From assembly GCA_003313425.1 (NCBI GenBank), contig NHZP01000077.1, positions 124,001-188,000 on the forward strand: DNA of 64,000 nt. The letters are read 5' to 3'. The notes beneath the pieces were generated by a model. That model saw only the letters and a list, made by a program, of their open reading frames with translations. It searched no databases and was not told the origin of the DNA. Positions 12,957 through 23,008 of the stretch are shown here, piece after piece. Position numbers and translations under genes: made by a program. Every line of letters starts with the position of its first letter. The first letter of the stretch is position 1. The DNA is from Pseudopyrenochaeta lycopersici. Taxonomy: Eukaryota; Ascomycota; Dothideomycetes; Pleosporales; Pseudopyrenochaetaceae.

Positions 12957-14749
12957 AGCTCGGCACGGTACTTTACGGCCACGGGGGCTTTACGGCCACC
13001 CCACCAACATTGTCAACCTTCAAACAAATCGAGATATCTCAACGCACTGTATTTCAAAATGAGCGCGCGTGAGGAGTCTATACAACAAGCACTCGCTGAT
13101 CTTAAATCTGGTGTTTATACTAGCCTAAGGCAAGCTGCAAAGGCGTACGGTATCCCTCAAACGACCCTACAAACGCGACAAGCTGGTGCTAAACCGCACG
13201 CGATTGCTCACACCCACTAGCAGAGATTAACTCCAGAGCAGGAGGAATTTCTAGCTAAATAGATCCTCGAAGAAGATATGAAAGCCTGCCCTCCTAGCCA
13301 CGCGCGCGCGCGAGATGGCTGCTCGAGTCCTTGCTATAAACCGCGACTACAAACCTCTCGGCCGCGACTGGCTACACAGCTTTATGCAACGCAATCTACG
13401 CGTCGCATCTATTATTCATAGAAAGATTAAGGCTGCTAGAGCTCAGGCTACTACTCCTAAGCTAATACTCTTATTTCTTAACCTCTTTAAGCGCGTGCGC
13501 GACCGCCTAGGCATTTAGACAGAAGACATGTAGAATATAGATAAGACTAGTATAGGACTAGGCGTATATACTAACTTACAGGTGCTTGCTAGCTTAAAGA
13601 AAAAGAAGGCTTACGTAGCATCTCTAGAGTCTCGTGAATAGGTATCTATTCTTAAGACAGTCTCAGCTATAGGCAGGAAACTCAGATGCGCTGTTATCTT
13701 TAAGGGCAAGAGCCTCCAGACTACCTAGTTCCCTACCTCCTTAGTACCTGACTAGCTCTATACAACCTTAAAGAATGGCTGGACATTAAGATCTATTAGA
13801 TATAAGTAGCTAGAGAGGATCTTTATCCCTAGAACAGCGACCCTACTAGGTCGCACGAGGCTGCTGATACTTAACTGCTATAGTAGCTATATTAATATTA
13901 ACTTTATGCTAATCTGTAAGCTAAATAAGATTAAGCTCCTCTATCTGCCTCCTTACTACTCTTATATCCTGCAGCCTCTCAATCTCGCAGGCTTCTTAGT
14001 GGTTAAGTTAAAGTATAGAGCTTACATTTAGGCTCTAGCATCTCTTAATAATGCAGCACTAGTTAAGGAACAGAGATTTATTAGTTGCTACTATCAAGCT
14101 CGAGAGGCTGGCCTTATAGAAAGAGTAATAAGAGCTGGATGGAGAGCTACTGGCCTCTCTCCTTATAACCCTAGCCTGGTTCTTCAGTCCTCACAGATAT
14201 CTCGCCCAGTTACTCCTCCTAGAGCTCCATCTCCTCAGGATACTGTTTTCTCAACGCCTCGGAGGCCTCACGATATCTATCAAGTCCAGCAGCAGCTCGC
14301 TGAGGCGGGTGAGCTATCAGCTAGCACGCGCTTGGTGCTTCGAAAAGTGACTAAGGCTATCTCAAGCGCGAATACTCGCGCTGCAGAGCTTGAAGCTAGA
14401 AATCAGAGACTGCAACACCAGCTAGAGCAAGCTAGGCCTCTATTACCCAGAAAGAAAATTAAGGTTAACCAAAATAAGAGGTTTGCAGACGTTAATACAG
14501 TCGCTGTTGCAATTCAGAGAGAGGCAGAGAAACGACGAAAAACCTCAGCCAAATCTGCAGAAAAAGCTGCTAAAAAGGCTGCAGCTGATGCAGCTGCTCA
14601 AGACCTTCAATCTATGTGTACTAGCTTTCAAATCTAAACCTCGTTGTTGAGATATCTCGATTTGTTTGAAGGTTGACAATTTTGGTGGGGTGGCCGTAAA
14701 GCCCCCGTGGCCGTAAAGCCCCCGTGGCCGTAAAGTACCGTGCCGAGCT
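12957..14749 (+). mobile_element. Fot1/pogo DNA transposon (Tc1-mariner superfamily)
   Basis: 1.79-kb element bounded by long terminal inverted repeats beginning AGCTCGGCACGGTACTTTAC, with the TA target duplication at 12955-12956 and 14750-14751. The inverted repeats extend about 85 bases to GATATCTCAAC. The right repeat carries one extra copy of a 17-base unit (GGCCGTAAAGCCCCCGT). The interior encodes a DDE transposase relic with RIP-type stops. Confidence 0.95.
13059..14637 (+). pseudogene. Fot1/pogo transposase relic
   Basis: Starts at ATG 13059. An N-terminal psq-type helix-turn-helix (S-L-R-Q-A-A-K-A-Y-G-I-P-Q-T-T-L) is followed by a CENP-B-like helix-turn-helix region containing R-D-W-L-H-S-F-M-Q-R-N. 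The DDE_1 catalytic domain includes A-V-I-F-K-G-K-S-L-Q and L-L-Y-L-P-P near 13935. The C-terminus is a lysine/alanine-rich coiled segment ending at 14637. Stops replace Gln and Trp (TAG/TAA) throughout the middle, while the last 100 codons are open. The product would be a nuclear cut-and-paste transposase, and this copy cannot be functional. Confidence 0.92.
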
Positions 14750-14951
14750 TAACACAAGATTTATGTACGATGCGGATGAAATTCTATCTATTGACGATAT
14801 CCCAGTATGGGGGGAGGACGGAGTAGAATTTTCGAGAGGTCTAAGCTCTGATGAAACTACAATCGATATAGCTCTAGTTCATCTACTCTATCAACTATAT
14901 GGCCGTCGATATTGTCACGCAAAGCCGATCTCTAGTACCCCAACAACTTGA

Positions 14952-15183
14952 CGATTCCTTCCGCCTCCACCCACACAGTCACTGCCAGCGTGATTTCTAG
15001 CGTGGTCGTCAGTGGTGGCGTCCATCCCTTGCCAGCGTGATACATGGGTCTGAAAGAGCAACCGCCACTTTAATAGACATCTTACAGGCAGTGAAATCCC
15101 TTCCTCGGTACGATTCCATTCATCGTCCGCTCATATTTACAGTTTACACTAGATGATCAGGTCGTATTTCCAGCACTGCAGCC
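14952..15183. promoter_or_regulatory. Short intergenic stretch before MADS-like frame
   Basis: Balanced composition. A short repeated phrase, CCAGCGTGAT, occurs at about 14986 and 15032. No promoter element could be assigned with confidence. Confidence 0.25.
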
Positions 15184-15459
15184 ATGTCGTCCCAATCGCA
15201 GTCCCAGCTGGTAGGGCATACGAAGGCAAGACGAGCCGCCAACAACAACTACCAGAAGCTCTTGAAAACCCTCTACGGAAAGCTATCGAAGCTGTGCCAC
15301 GAATACGATGCGGACATATACTTTCTAGCGTATCGCAACGGTCGATACTTGTGGCGGATGACTTTGCACAGAGCCTTGTTTTATCGCAAAACTGACTTCC
15401 CTCGCCACAACACCACCATCAAGCTCTTTCCGCCGTTGGAACACCTAGAAAGGTCCTAA
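15184..15459 (+). pseudogene. MADS-box-like protein fragment
   Basis: 91 codons from ATG 15184. The first 60 residues resemble the divergent MADS-like domain seen in many ascomycete genomes: N-N-N-Y-Q-K-L-L-K-T-L-Y-G-K-L-S-K-L, then C-H-E-Y-D-A-D-I-Y-F-L-A-Y-R-N-G-R-Y-L-W, corresponding to the dimerising strand of MADS. After R-Y-L-W the expected continuation is absent. The frame enters a sequence that recurs, diverged, at 20938-21003, so the 3' part was probably replaced by repeat sequence. It would be a DNA-binding regulator if complete. I regard this copy as truncated, and the MADS assignment rests on pattern recall only. Confidence 0.5.
15371..15436 (+). repeat. Dispersed repeat shared with 20938-21003
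   Basis: Roughly 65 bases starting CAGAGCCT and containing CGCCACAACACCACCATC align, at an estimated three quarters identity, with 20938-21003 in the same orientation. Function unknown. It might be a leader or untranslated segment of a shared gene family. Confidence 0.5.
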
Positions 15460-15916
15460 CTTACGTGAACTTGAAAGTCCCACTGCAGTACCTGCAAGTC
15501 GCCATCAACCCTGTGTCGGGTGTGGCGCGAAGATTCACGCAAGGTCGCCACCCTCGTTAGTTCTTCTGATCTAAGGAGCCACTTATCCGGTCTAGTGCGA
15601 TACGACCCCGCACGTCTCCATAGATGTCCGAGAGTGCTGGTGGTGGGCTTGAATGGAGCGGGGCAGCGCGAGATGGCTGGGCGTCAGATGCTATCACGTG
15701 ATTTGATGCGGCGCCATTGGCCCAAAGAACTCAGTTCATGTGTCAGCTCTGTATCGCGTAACTTGTCACGGGATTGTACCTATTTTCACGTGGTTATTTG
15801 ATACACCACCTGGCTCTAACAGCCTTTCGCCTCTTCGTTCATCAAAGAACATTACTTGAGACCAGGCCTCCACTTCAGTAACGTCCTTCTCTCCTCAGAC
15901 TCTTCTTTTAAATACG
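15460..15916. promoter_or_regulatory. Upstream region of the HET gene
   Basis: A 93-codon open frame at 15520-15801 has no recognised features and may be chance. The last 100 bases before ATG 15917 are C/T-rich (CGTCCTTCTCTCCTCAGACT), as is common in fungal promoters, with TTTTAAATA close to the start codon. Confidence 0.35.
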
Positions 15917-18855
15917 ATGGCAGAACTCGCTCTTACAATACATGTTAATAGAATTGCCGACTTGTTCGACGCAGTGGCTTCGCTTTGTCCCCAATCCTCC
16001 GACGAATTTCAGATAGTTAAAGATGTCAAACGCTTGCAAGATCAAGTTAAGAGCTTGAAGAACACCTTTGGAAAAGTTCAGAAAGTCCTTGATGGACCAA
16101 AGAGTGCGAGGATCTCGGCTTCTTGGAATGCAATCGAAGCAATCGGGAAATGCTCAACTCAACTCGAACACCTGAAAGCCAAGCTAATATCGACATTGGA
16201 AAACATGAGTTCGTCAGAATCTGAAGCACAATGGCCATTCTCGAGTGAGGATTTGGACGAACCTATCAAGGTACTCTCAGCATGCAACCAAACATTGTCT
16301 TTAGCCCTCCAAACGGAACAAACGTAAGATAACTTCAGACTCTGATGATATGACACTGCTCATATTCTCTGAATAGTTCAAACCATCAACTTAATGATGA
16401 GAATTTGATCAACCGATTAAATAGTGCATCATCATTTCGACATCACCCACTCAACCATGAGAGAGAAATTCGTCTGATTCGATTTTCCATCAGTGATATC
16501 TCGGACTTGGAGTCAAAGTCTGAGAGGATCATAATGACTTTAGAAAATGCTCCCCTTGACTCAAATCAAGGTTACAAATCTCTATCATACACATGGGGAG
16601 ATCCAAATGATCTAGAAAACATCAGAAAAGTCGCCTTAAACAAGAAAGATTTCTTTATTACCGCAAATCTGGATACAGCACTACAGAACTTACATCCTCA
16701 ATTCAATGGAGAGGATATTCCCCTTTGGGTTGACGCTGTATGCATCAATCAACTCGATGACTCGGAAAGAAATCATCAAGTCAACTTAATGCGCGATATA
16801 TACGAACAAGCCACATTGGTATTGATATGGTTGGGTCCTGCTTTTCAAAATAGCCATCGAGCTATAGAAGCAATCAAGAATCTTGGAGAACGAGGAGTTA
16901 CCTTAGGCTTTGATCGAATATGCCTAAGTTTTGAGACTGGCTTCAAGAATTGGAACGATTTTACTGCCCCAATACGACCAAATTTAGAAACAAGAACGGA
17001 ACTTCAAGCTGAGAACACTTCCCATAATATGGATGAGGAAAAAATTGTTGTTTCTGATGATGACTCTGCCTCTTTACCCCTTTCTGCAACAGTCATGCTG
17101 ACTGAACGCGAATGGTGGAAACGAGTATGGGTTCTACAAGAATTGGCGGTTGCTCACAAAGCAGATTTTATCTGTGGAAGCAACCGTGTATCTTTGGATC
17201 ACTTCATGGCTGCTATTCGATTTCTAGCATCGTATTTGCATATCCAAATTGAGCGTCTCGATGCTGGCAACCAATACGAACAAATCAAACAAAGGGAAAA
17301 TTTATCTTATCTCATAAACAGAAAATTAACACGAACATACTTCTTCTTTTATGTTCGACGAGAACTGAAAAAAAGAAATCTCTTTTTGGAGGACCTACTC
17401 GCAAGAACCTGTGGATTTCTGAGATCAGAGCCAATGATGAAAGCCTCGAAACCATTGGATAGAGTATACGCGCTGTGGGGGATGCTGAGTAAAGAAGAAA
17501 AGCTCGACATAGAGCTGAATTACAAGGCTCCTTGTGATTCAATATATACTGATGTCGCCAAAGCACTACTATCATCCAGTCCCAAGGTTCTCTCCTTTTG
17601 TCGATTTCCGAAGGAGATAAAGAATCTACCTTCGTGGGTACCTGACTGGTCTGCATCTAATATGGATCAGGGGTATTGGAAATGGGATGCAATGTTGGAT
17701 TCATCCAAAGTTTTCCGCACATCTGGTTCGTCCGTGTTTAAATGGACTTGTCACTCCGAGAATCGAACTCTTTCTATCAAAGGAAGACGCTTTGATGAGG
17801 TCGAGCAAACTATGGATGACGGTGTCCGAGAACCATTGGTTGCAAAATACAATGAGCATCAGAGACGATATAATCAACAAGGCATTCCTACTAATCCATC
17901 TATAGAACCGGAAGATTTACGCAACGTTTATATTGCAGCTCGACCGTACCTCACCATCATGAAGGATCTCATAACTGGCGGAAAAACGTATTCTTCTGAG
18001 GACATACAAGATGATGCAGTTTGGAAAACAGCCATTGCAGATATGGTCCTAGGATCTTCTGTTCGAGGATACACCAGAACCCAGGATGCTCCTGAAGAAG
18101 TGGAGAGATTACGGTTGGCATATAAGACTGTTTTGAATGGAAACGCTTATGAGGACGAAGTGACATTCGCAAATAGATACTGTAACCGTCATTTGTATCG
18201 ACATATTTGCGATGAAGGAGTGATTCCACATCTTGTCATTGGACTCGAAGACTATTTCGATAACGCCTTGCCATGGAAGAGGAACATATCTAAACTCCTA
18301 GCCGACTATCCAAATCTCTTCCAAGATATGGAGAACTTGGTTTCAGGACCATCTTGTCCTATTGATGCAGACACAAAAGAAATGGTACTAGCTGGACTGA
18401 GACAGGTCTTTGGTAGTGGGAAAGGTAAGTAAGGAATTCCTAGACTCTTCGTGTTCTCGGAGTCTTTTGCTAACATCTTTCCATGTTCAGATTTGATGGA
18501 AACACTCCTGCCAGTACTTAATGCCGTACTCAATGAACGAATGGAGGCTGATGGAGATACTTCATTCCTGTCATACTTTGAGCGGTTCACTCCCAGCGTA
18601 TTTCTACACTTGATTGGCAAAAGATCTATTGGTAGAAGAGTTTTCCGCACATCCAAAGGTTATCTAGGACTAGGACCAGAAAGTCTTCAGTCAGGGGACC
18701 ATGTCGTGATCGTACACGGTTCCACGGTCCCCTTCATTCTCCACAAGTGTGACCAGGACAAGTTTACGCTGATCGGCGAAGCCTATGTGCATGGTATCAT
18801 GGATGGCGAAGGAATGAAGGATGACGCAGAACCTAAGGAGTTTGTCCTCTTGTGA
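15917..18855 (+). CDS. HET-domain protein with STAND-type N-terminal domain
   Basis: Three exons: 15917-16323, 16377-18424 and 18491-18855. The two introns of 53 and 66 bases have GTAAGA...ATAG and GTAAGT...TCAG borders, and together they give about 939 residues in one frame. Residues 1-100 resemble the helical N-terminal domain found before NACHT in fungal STAND proteins (V-K-S-L-K-N-T-F-G-K-V-Q-K-V-L-D-G-P, then C-S-T-Q-L-E-H-L-K). The HET domain spans about 200-400: Y-K-S-L-S-Y-T-W-G-D, L-W-V-D-A-V-C-I-N-Q, V-L-I-W-L-G, and W-W-K-R-V-W-V-L-Q-E-L-A. The C-terminus has the usual G-Y-L-G-L-G-P...G-D-H-V-V-I-V-H-G segment. HET proteins trigger cell death on non-self recognition. No stops and no RIP bias, so this is the one clearly intact gene here, in contrast to the transposons around it. 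Confidence 0.92.
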
Positions 18856-18888
18856 AAATGTAACAGACGAGGGATTGGGCAAGATTTG

Positions 18889-19400
18889 TCAACAGGGGTT
18901 GGATGGTTCAGATTGCTGTGTCAAGTGTCGTCCCACTTGAACTGGAACTCCAGTGGTCTTTTTGCGTAGACAAGCCGCTCTAGTTAGTTCTATGAGTGAT
19001 TTGTTCACAGAATCGCTTCCTTCGAAGTATTCTGGCTGCTTGGGCGGGCATACCTGAGTCCAACGCTTCATGAAAGCAGCCCTGTGTTCGGCAATCTTCC
19101 GCTTCTCCTCTTTCGTCCTACCGTCGGCGTCTCGCCAGGTCTGTTGGGCCTTCGTCTGGACGTTCTTGTTGACGTGCTACACGCACAAGAGTTGAGGAAC
19201 TCCTGGGAATAGCGAGCGAGCTGCCGTCTTTAATGGTTCCTCCTGATCGCTGATAAACACACGTGGTCGTTGTATCCCTGTCTTGAGGAGGAGGTTCGTG
19301 ATTGCCCCTCTCACCCAATCGATGCCTGGCTTTGCTCCACGATCGTCTCGGCCATGGCAATTTCGCCAACATCTTCGCCTCCTAGTTTCGACGGAGCTGG
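18889..19400 (-). pseudogene. MULE (Mutator-like) transposase fragment
   Basis: On the minus strand, reading from about 19340 downwards, one frame gives I-Q-R-P-R-V-F-I-S-D-Q-E, then F-P-G-V-P-Q-L-L-C-V, a TAG, and H-V-N-K-N-V. This is the MULE catalytic region (second Asp followed by the C/W-H motif), with the Trp of C-x-W-H converted to a stop by TGG to TAG. The frame continues as Q-T-W-R-D...R-W-T-Q-V-C-P-P-K to a stop near 18889. No terminal repeats were found, so this is a fragment. Confidence 0.75.
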
Positions 19401-19544
19401 CCCTTGTTGTAATTGAGAAGGCTTATCTGCTTGCGCTCACTCTTCTTGAACTCTAGCTCGGTTTACCTTCATAAGGCTACCGTAATATAACTCCGAAAAT
19501 TGCATGTCTTCTGGGACCCATGACGAAACGATCAACGGCATAGC

Positions 19545-19740
19545 CATATATATGTAGGTGGGCGTCGCCGTTCGCTTCCTGATGCACATGCATTCCCAGG
19601 TAATAGGCACAGAGGCCGAGATCGGTCATATTGAAGCGTGAGGCAAGATGCGCTCCCTTGTCTTAGTCGATGTTCAATCTCGGCAACGCCATTTCTAACA
19701 TGGACTAGAGCTCAGTAGTCGACGAATCGCTTGTGAACAC
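19545..19740 (-). pseudogene. Copia reverse transcriptase fragment
   Basis: On the minus strand the segment F-N-M-T-D-L-G-L-C-A-Y-Y-L-G-M-H-V matches the conserved block just after the YVDD motif of Copia reverse transcriptase (consensus F-x-M-x-D-L-G-x-x-x-Y-Y-L-G). Only about 60 residues are recognisable, with stops upstream. It is neither of the two Copia families in the window as far as I can tell. It lies directly next to the MULE fragment, forming a scrambled junction. Confidence 0.65.
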
Positions 19741-20282
19741 GATGAGGTATGATTTGATGTTATCGTCGAAGCGACACTGATGTTTTACAGTTTATCTTCT
19801 GTGGAAAAGCCTTATTGGTTCTCCTTGCCTCCGCTGAGATTGATTCATAGCCTTAGCAGCCCTTTTGTACTTAAATGGGTATTGGTGCATTCTCTCGTAT
19901 CCATTTACATACAGTGTAGGCTTTGGTGGATCGGAGGACCGGCGCAGACTGGACCGGATTGCGTATTGGAAGATGTTCTTGCAACTGTCTATGGGGCCAC
20001 AGATGATATTCATCTACGGCGAGTGCGGGGAGTATGCTTATGCTGTGGTTGAAATGCCATCTGAGGTACGTGAAGATAGAGAATCAGAGTCAGCATGGTA
20101 TGTTCGATAACTATGCCCGAGACGCGATCCCGTCCGTGGGACAGCTTAGCGATCGTGGCGAGAGGTTAAGCGGTTCAGGCTAATACAAGGAAAATGCATC
20201 GTACTTTGCGGCTCGCATCTCCTCGTGGTGTTAGTAAACTGCCCTATCGAACGGGCACAGATAGCGTTACCGACCAAAAACT
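19741..20282. other. No recognisable gene
   Basis: Overlapping short frames on both strands (73-90 codons) without recognised domains. It is probably further degraded repeat sequence or the untranslated 3' side of the HET relic that follows on the minus strand. Confidence 0.3.
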
Positions 20283-20789
20283 TCAAATTAGCAGAACATT
20301 TCTCTCCTCAGCATCCTCAAATGCCCGTATCAAATCGCCATCCACGATTCTGCCAATGCCCAATCGTCGGTACACGTGCCTTTTGCCATCGATCTGCCCA
20401 ACTCGCTCAACGAAAAGTACATCTAGCACGGGATCCGAAGCCTTCAGCCATATCCCGTGATGAAGGTTCCTCCTCGAGACATAGAGCGCATAGACAGCGA
20501 CTCCGGAATCTGCACACGTTATCATATCTGTCCTCATTTGCTCGAGCGAGCCCCAACCGGCGATCATCTCAGGCCTGAAAGCAGAGCATATGGCGCGCCA
20601 ATTACACGACTTTGGAATCCTGTCGTATGCGGTCGAAATCGCGGCTTTCCGTACGTTTTCTTCCGTCTCCAGGTATCCTCGGACGTGCACCGTGTGCAGT
20701 TTTCCGCAAAGATGGAGGCAGGCAAATAAGTTGTCCGGATTGAATTGGTGTCCCCAAGGTTTAGTTGAAGCTCTGAACTGGAAGAACAA
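20283..20789 (-). pseudogene. HET-family protein, C-terminal fragment
   Basis: 168 open codons on the minus strand without an ATG of its own near the start. It contains H-V-R-G-Y-L-E-T-E-E-N-V, W-R-A-I-C-S-A-F, I-A-G-W-G-S-L-E and, at the end, Y-R-R-L-G-I-G-R-I-V-D-G-D and F-E-D-A-E-E. The last is the typical closing segment of fungal HET proteins. The HET domain itself should lie upstream (20790-21266) but is not found there. The reading frame is intact and not RIP-biased. I infer a truncated HET gene, or a last exon whose upstream exons were lost when neighbouring repeats rearranged. Confidence 0.65.
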
Positions 20790-21266
20790 GTGTGATGATT
20801 CTTTTTATGTAGTGCTCCGACTTCACGTGGATCAAAAGTAGTTTAAAACACTAAGTCAGGCGATGCAGAATAAAACGGAACGTGTAGCCACCTTCGCATC
20901 GAAAATTACCTTCGCGTTTGCGCCTTGCGAGCCTACTTCGTGCAGAGCCTCAATTTGTCGTAAAACAAGTTTGCTTCGCCACAGCACCGCCATCGAGATT
21001 TTTCTATTGTTATAATACATATAGAGACCAATTTTCCGGCTCTGGGTGGTCCGTAAAATAGGTACCCGCGTTGAAGGAAGCCGCGTGTGGAGTACCGTGT
21101 CCTTGCCTTAGTATCTAAAAATTCTCCTACATTATCTAGCCTACAACAGTCGTGGGCAACTGCGTGCGAAACAGTGGCTAGAATAGCTGAGCGAGTTAAT
21201 TAAAGTCTTGCACAGGATGGTAGTTGAGATGCAACTGGTAGGGTTCGATGGTGAGGTAGATAATCC
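20790..21266. other. Intergenic region with diverged repeat
   Basis: Contains 20938-21003, the diverged second copy of the repeat at 15371-15436 (CAGAGCCT...TCGCCACAGCACCGCCATC). No convincing coding sequence otherwise. It separates the HET relic from the 3' end of the topoisomerase III gene. Confidence 0.4.
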
Positions 21267-21629
21267 TCAGTTCACTTCACCGAAAACATACTTCTGAACA
21301 GCCTACAATTACATTAGTGGAGAAGTAGGTACGCTGAGACTCAGTCCTCACCGTACGAAGGACGTCTGGATGTTGCTGCATGCGAGCATAGACCCCTCGA
21401 TACTGCTCGATGGTTTCGTTCACGACCCGAGCCTTTGTCGTTTGTCCATTGCATATGGCGTTCATCTTCAGCTCTATCTACGCCTGTCAGTAGCAGCCCG
21501 TGGAGATTGATCAAAGACGTTATCTTACGTCCTTGCGTAAAAAGGGCTTCGTCAAATTAGTCTCGAACCCTATATTCTCGTGGCCTTCACCTAAAGCGAC
21601 CCCTAGCGTCGTGGGTATGAATTCCTAAA
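21267..21629 (-). pseudogene. TOP3: DNA topoisomerase III, 3' part (split gene)
   Basis: C-terminal end of a type IA topoisomerase on the minus strand. Reading down from the insertion site: a TAG, then E-F-I-P-T-T-L-G-V-A-L, then G-F-E-T-N-L-T-K-P-F-L-R-K-D. An intron of about 50 bases follows (GTAAGA...GCGTAG), then I-E-L-K-M-N-A-I-C-N-G-Q-T-T-K and E-Q-Y-R-G-V-Y. A 49-base intron (GTGAGG...TTGTAG) precedes A-V-Q-K-Y-V-F-G-E-V-N and a stop at 21267-21269. Splicing both introns gives the normal end of the family. This part shows almost no RIP, unlike the rest of the gene at 41090-42689. TOP3 normally resolves recombination intermediates together with a RecQ helicase. Confidence 0.88.
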
Positions 21630-21829
21630 CAGTGTGAGGAATGGATGGATATGGAAGCGCATCCATTTGCCAACTAGGGCTTGGATGGATGTTAGAAAAA
21701 TTTCCGGAAACATCCGAAATCACTTATGCAAGATAACGTTACTAATTTTTTTTACTACTATATAGGTTATATTTTAGTTTATTTAAGCGTAATAATGTTT
21801 GCCTTATCCTAAGAATGCAAACACTAAGC

Positions 21830-22782
21830 TGCTTGTATCGTAGGCTGTTCAAGATGATTGCGTCGGGTCGTAATCATAAGCCCTAATTAGCTAAATACAC
21901 GCTCAGGCTTATCGCTTATTACTAGAATTAAGAGAATATCGAACGCCATTTAAGCCAGATGCGGGTATTTATTACTGCTAATAGTTCGCTACTATTTAAG
22001 CAGAAGTCTAAGGTTAGTTAGCTCTTAGTTACTATATCGCTTAAACTTATTTAGGATAGCTACTTTCTAGACTTTACTTCGTACCTTAGCTAGGCTTTTT
22101 ACGCGATTATAAAATGTTTCTAGCGTGTCTAGTTTGTATGTCGTTACCTTTTTTACTAGTAATATAGTATCTAAGACAGGTAGTTACTTATAGGTAGAAT
22201 TCTATAGCAATTTAACTACCTTTCTACTAGTCGTAATCCACGACTTCCTATTTACCTATTAAGACTTAATAACTCTCTAGGTATAGGCAGGATGCAGCAT
22301 AGCTGCTGCAAGATATGCTAGTAAATTGCTAAGTTTTACGTAGTACTCTTCAGCTTTATCTAGAGCAAGCTTAATCTGCGCAGTAAAATGCTATTAGCCT
22401 TTAGTTATAGCTAGTAAAGCATATTTATAATAATTATATGCAGCCGTAAGTTCCTTAATAATAAATTTAAGATTAAATTAAACTTTACTAATCCTACAGG
22501 ATTTACTATCTCCTAGCTAGCCTTAGAGATCTACTATTATAAGCTAATAAAGCTCTAAAAGTTTTTAATACTAGATTAAGATATCCTAGTCTTCTACATT
22601 AAGTATATCTCTTAGAATAGTATTCTAGGAATAATCTTTATCCTAAGTCTAGTATCTTTTAGACTTCTCTTTTCTAATACATTAGTGCTTAGATATTAAG
22701 AAGTCCTTAAAAGGGGCTCGTAGCTTAAGAAGCGTCTTAATCTCGTCGTAGATACTATTCTAGCAGGTATCGTTGCTTCTAT
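21830..22782 (-). pseudogene. hAT transposase relic, C-terminal part
   Basis: Minus strand, RIP-mutated. The dimerisation region of hAT transposases is recognisable near 21850-21960: M-A-F-D-I-L-L, then S-D-K-P-E-R-V-F-S followed by T-T-R-R-N-H-L. Further upstream, near 22240-22340, lies A-A-A-M-L-H-P-A-Y-T. The piece is cut at 22783 by the Copia element and continues at 31002. Confidence 0.8.
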
Positions 22783-22787
22783 AAAGC

Positions 22788-23008
22788 TGTCAGATTACGC
22801 AAGTGCTATAGGGCCTGTTAGATATAAAAGATAAACTCAGAAGTACTACACAGAAAAGGGCGATTAATAGAAGGACCGATACTACAGCCTTCGGAACCTC
22901 CGGAAGCAAAGCAGTTATAGAAAGGAGGGGAGAGAACACAGAATTAATCAACTACGTTCATCATTAAAATTCATCAAAGATCAAGCCAAATAGTCCTTAA
23001 ATCTGACA
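22788..23008 (+). repeat. 5' LTR of Copia element 2
   Basis: 221-bp direct repeat of 30776-30996 with TG...CA ends. The short GGAACCTCCGGAAGC palindrome-like phrase and GGAGGGGAGAGAACACAG are preserved in both copies. The LTR preceded by target duplication AAAGC. Confidence 0.93.

Larger units (their letters stand above)
12881..14951 (+). pseudogene. Open frame interrupted by Fot1/pogo insertion
   Basis: A frame that runs to 12956 (ending L-R-L-Y-G-K-I-T) resumes without loss of phase at 14752 (N-T-R-F-M-Y-D-A-D-E-I-L) once the element at 12957-14749 and one TA copy are removed. It then runs to the stop at 14949-14951. The right part is acidic and includes S-I-D-D-I-P-V-W-G-E-D-G. I do not recognise the family, and the true start is unclear because several frames are open just upstream. 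The frame continuity suggests a coding exon that was disrupted, but chance cannot be ruled out for a segment this short. Confidence 0.4.

Noticed and set aside
17312..17656. 114-codon minus-strand frame
   Set aside because: Antisense shadow of exon 2 of the intact HET gene.
20194..20578. Plus-strand open frames of 88 and 117 codons
   Set aside because: They overlap the better-supported minus-strand HET C-terminal frame and show no protein family features.
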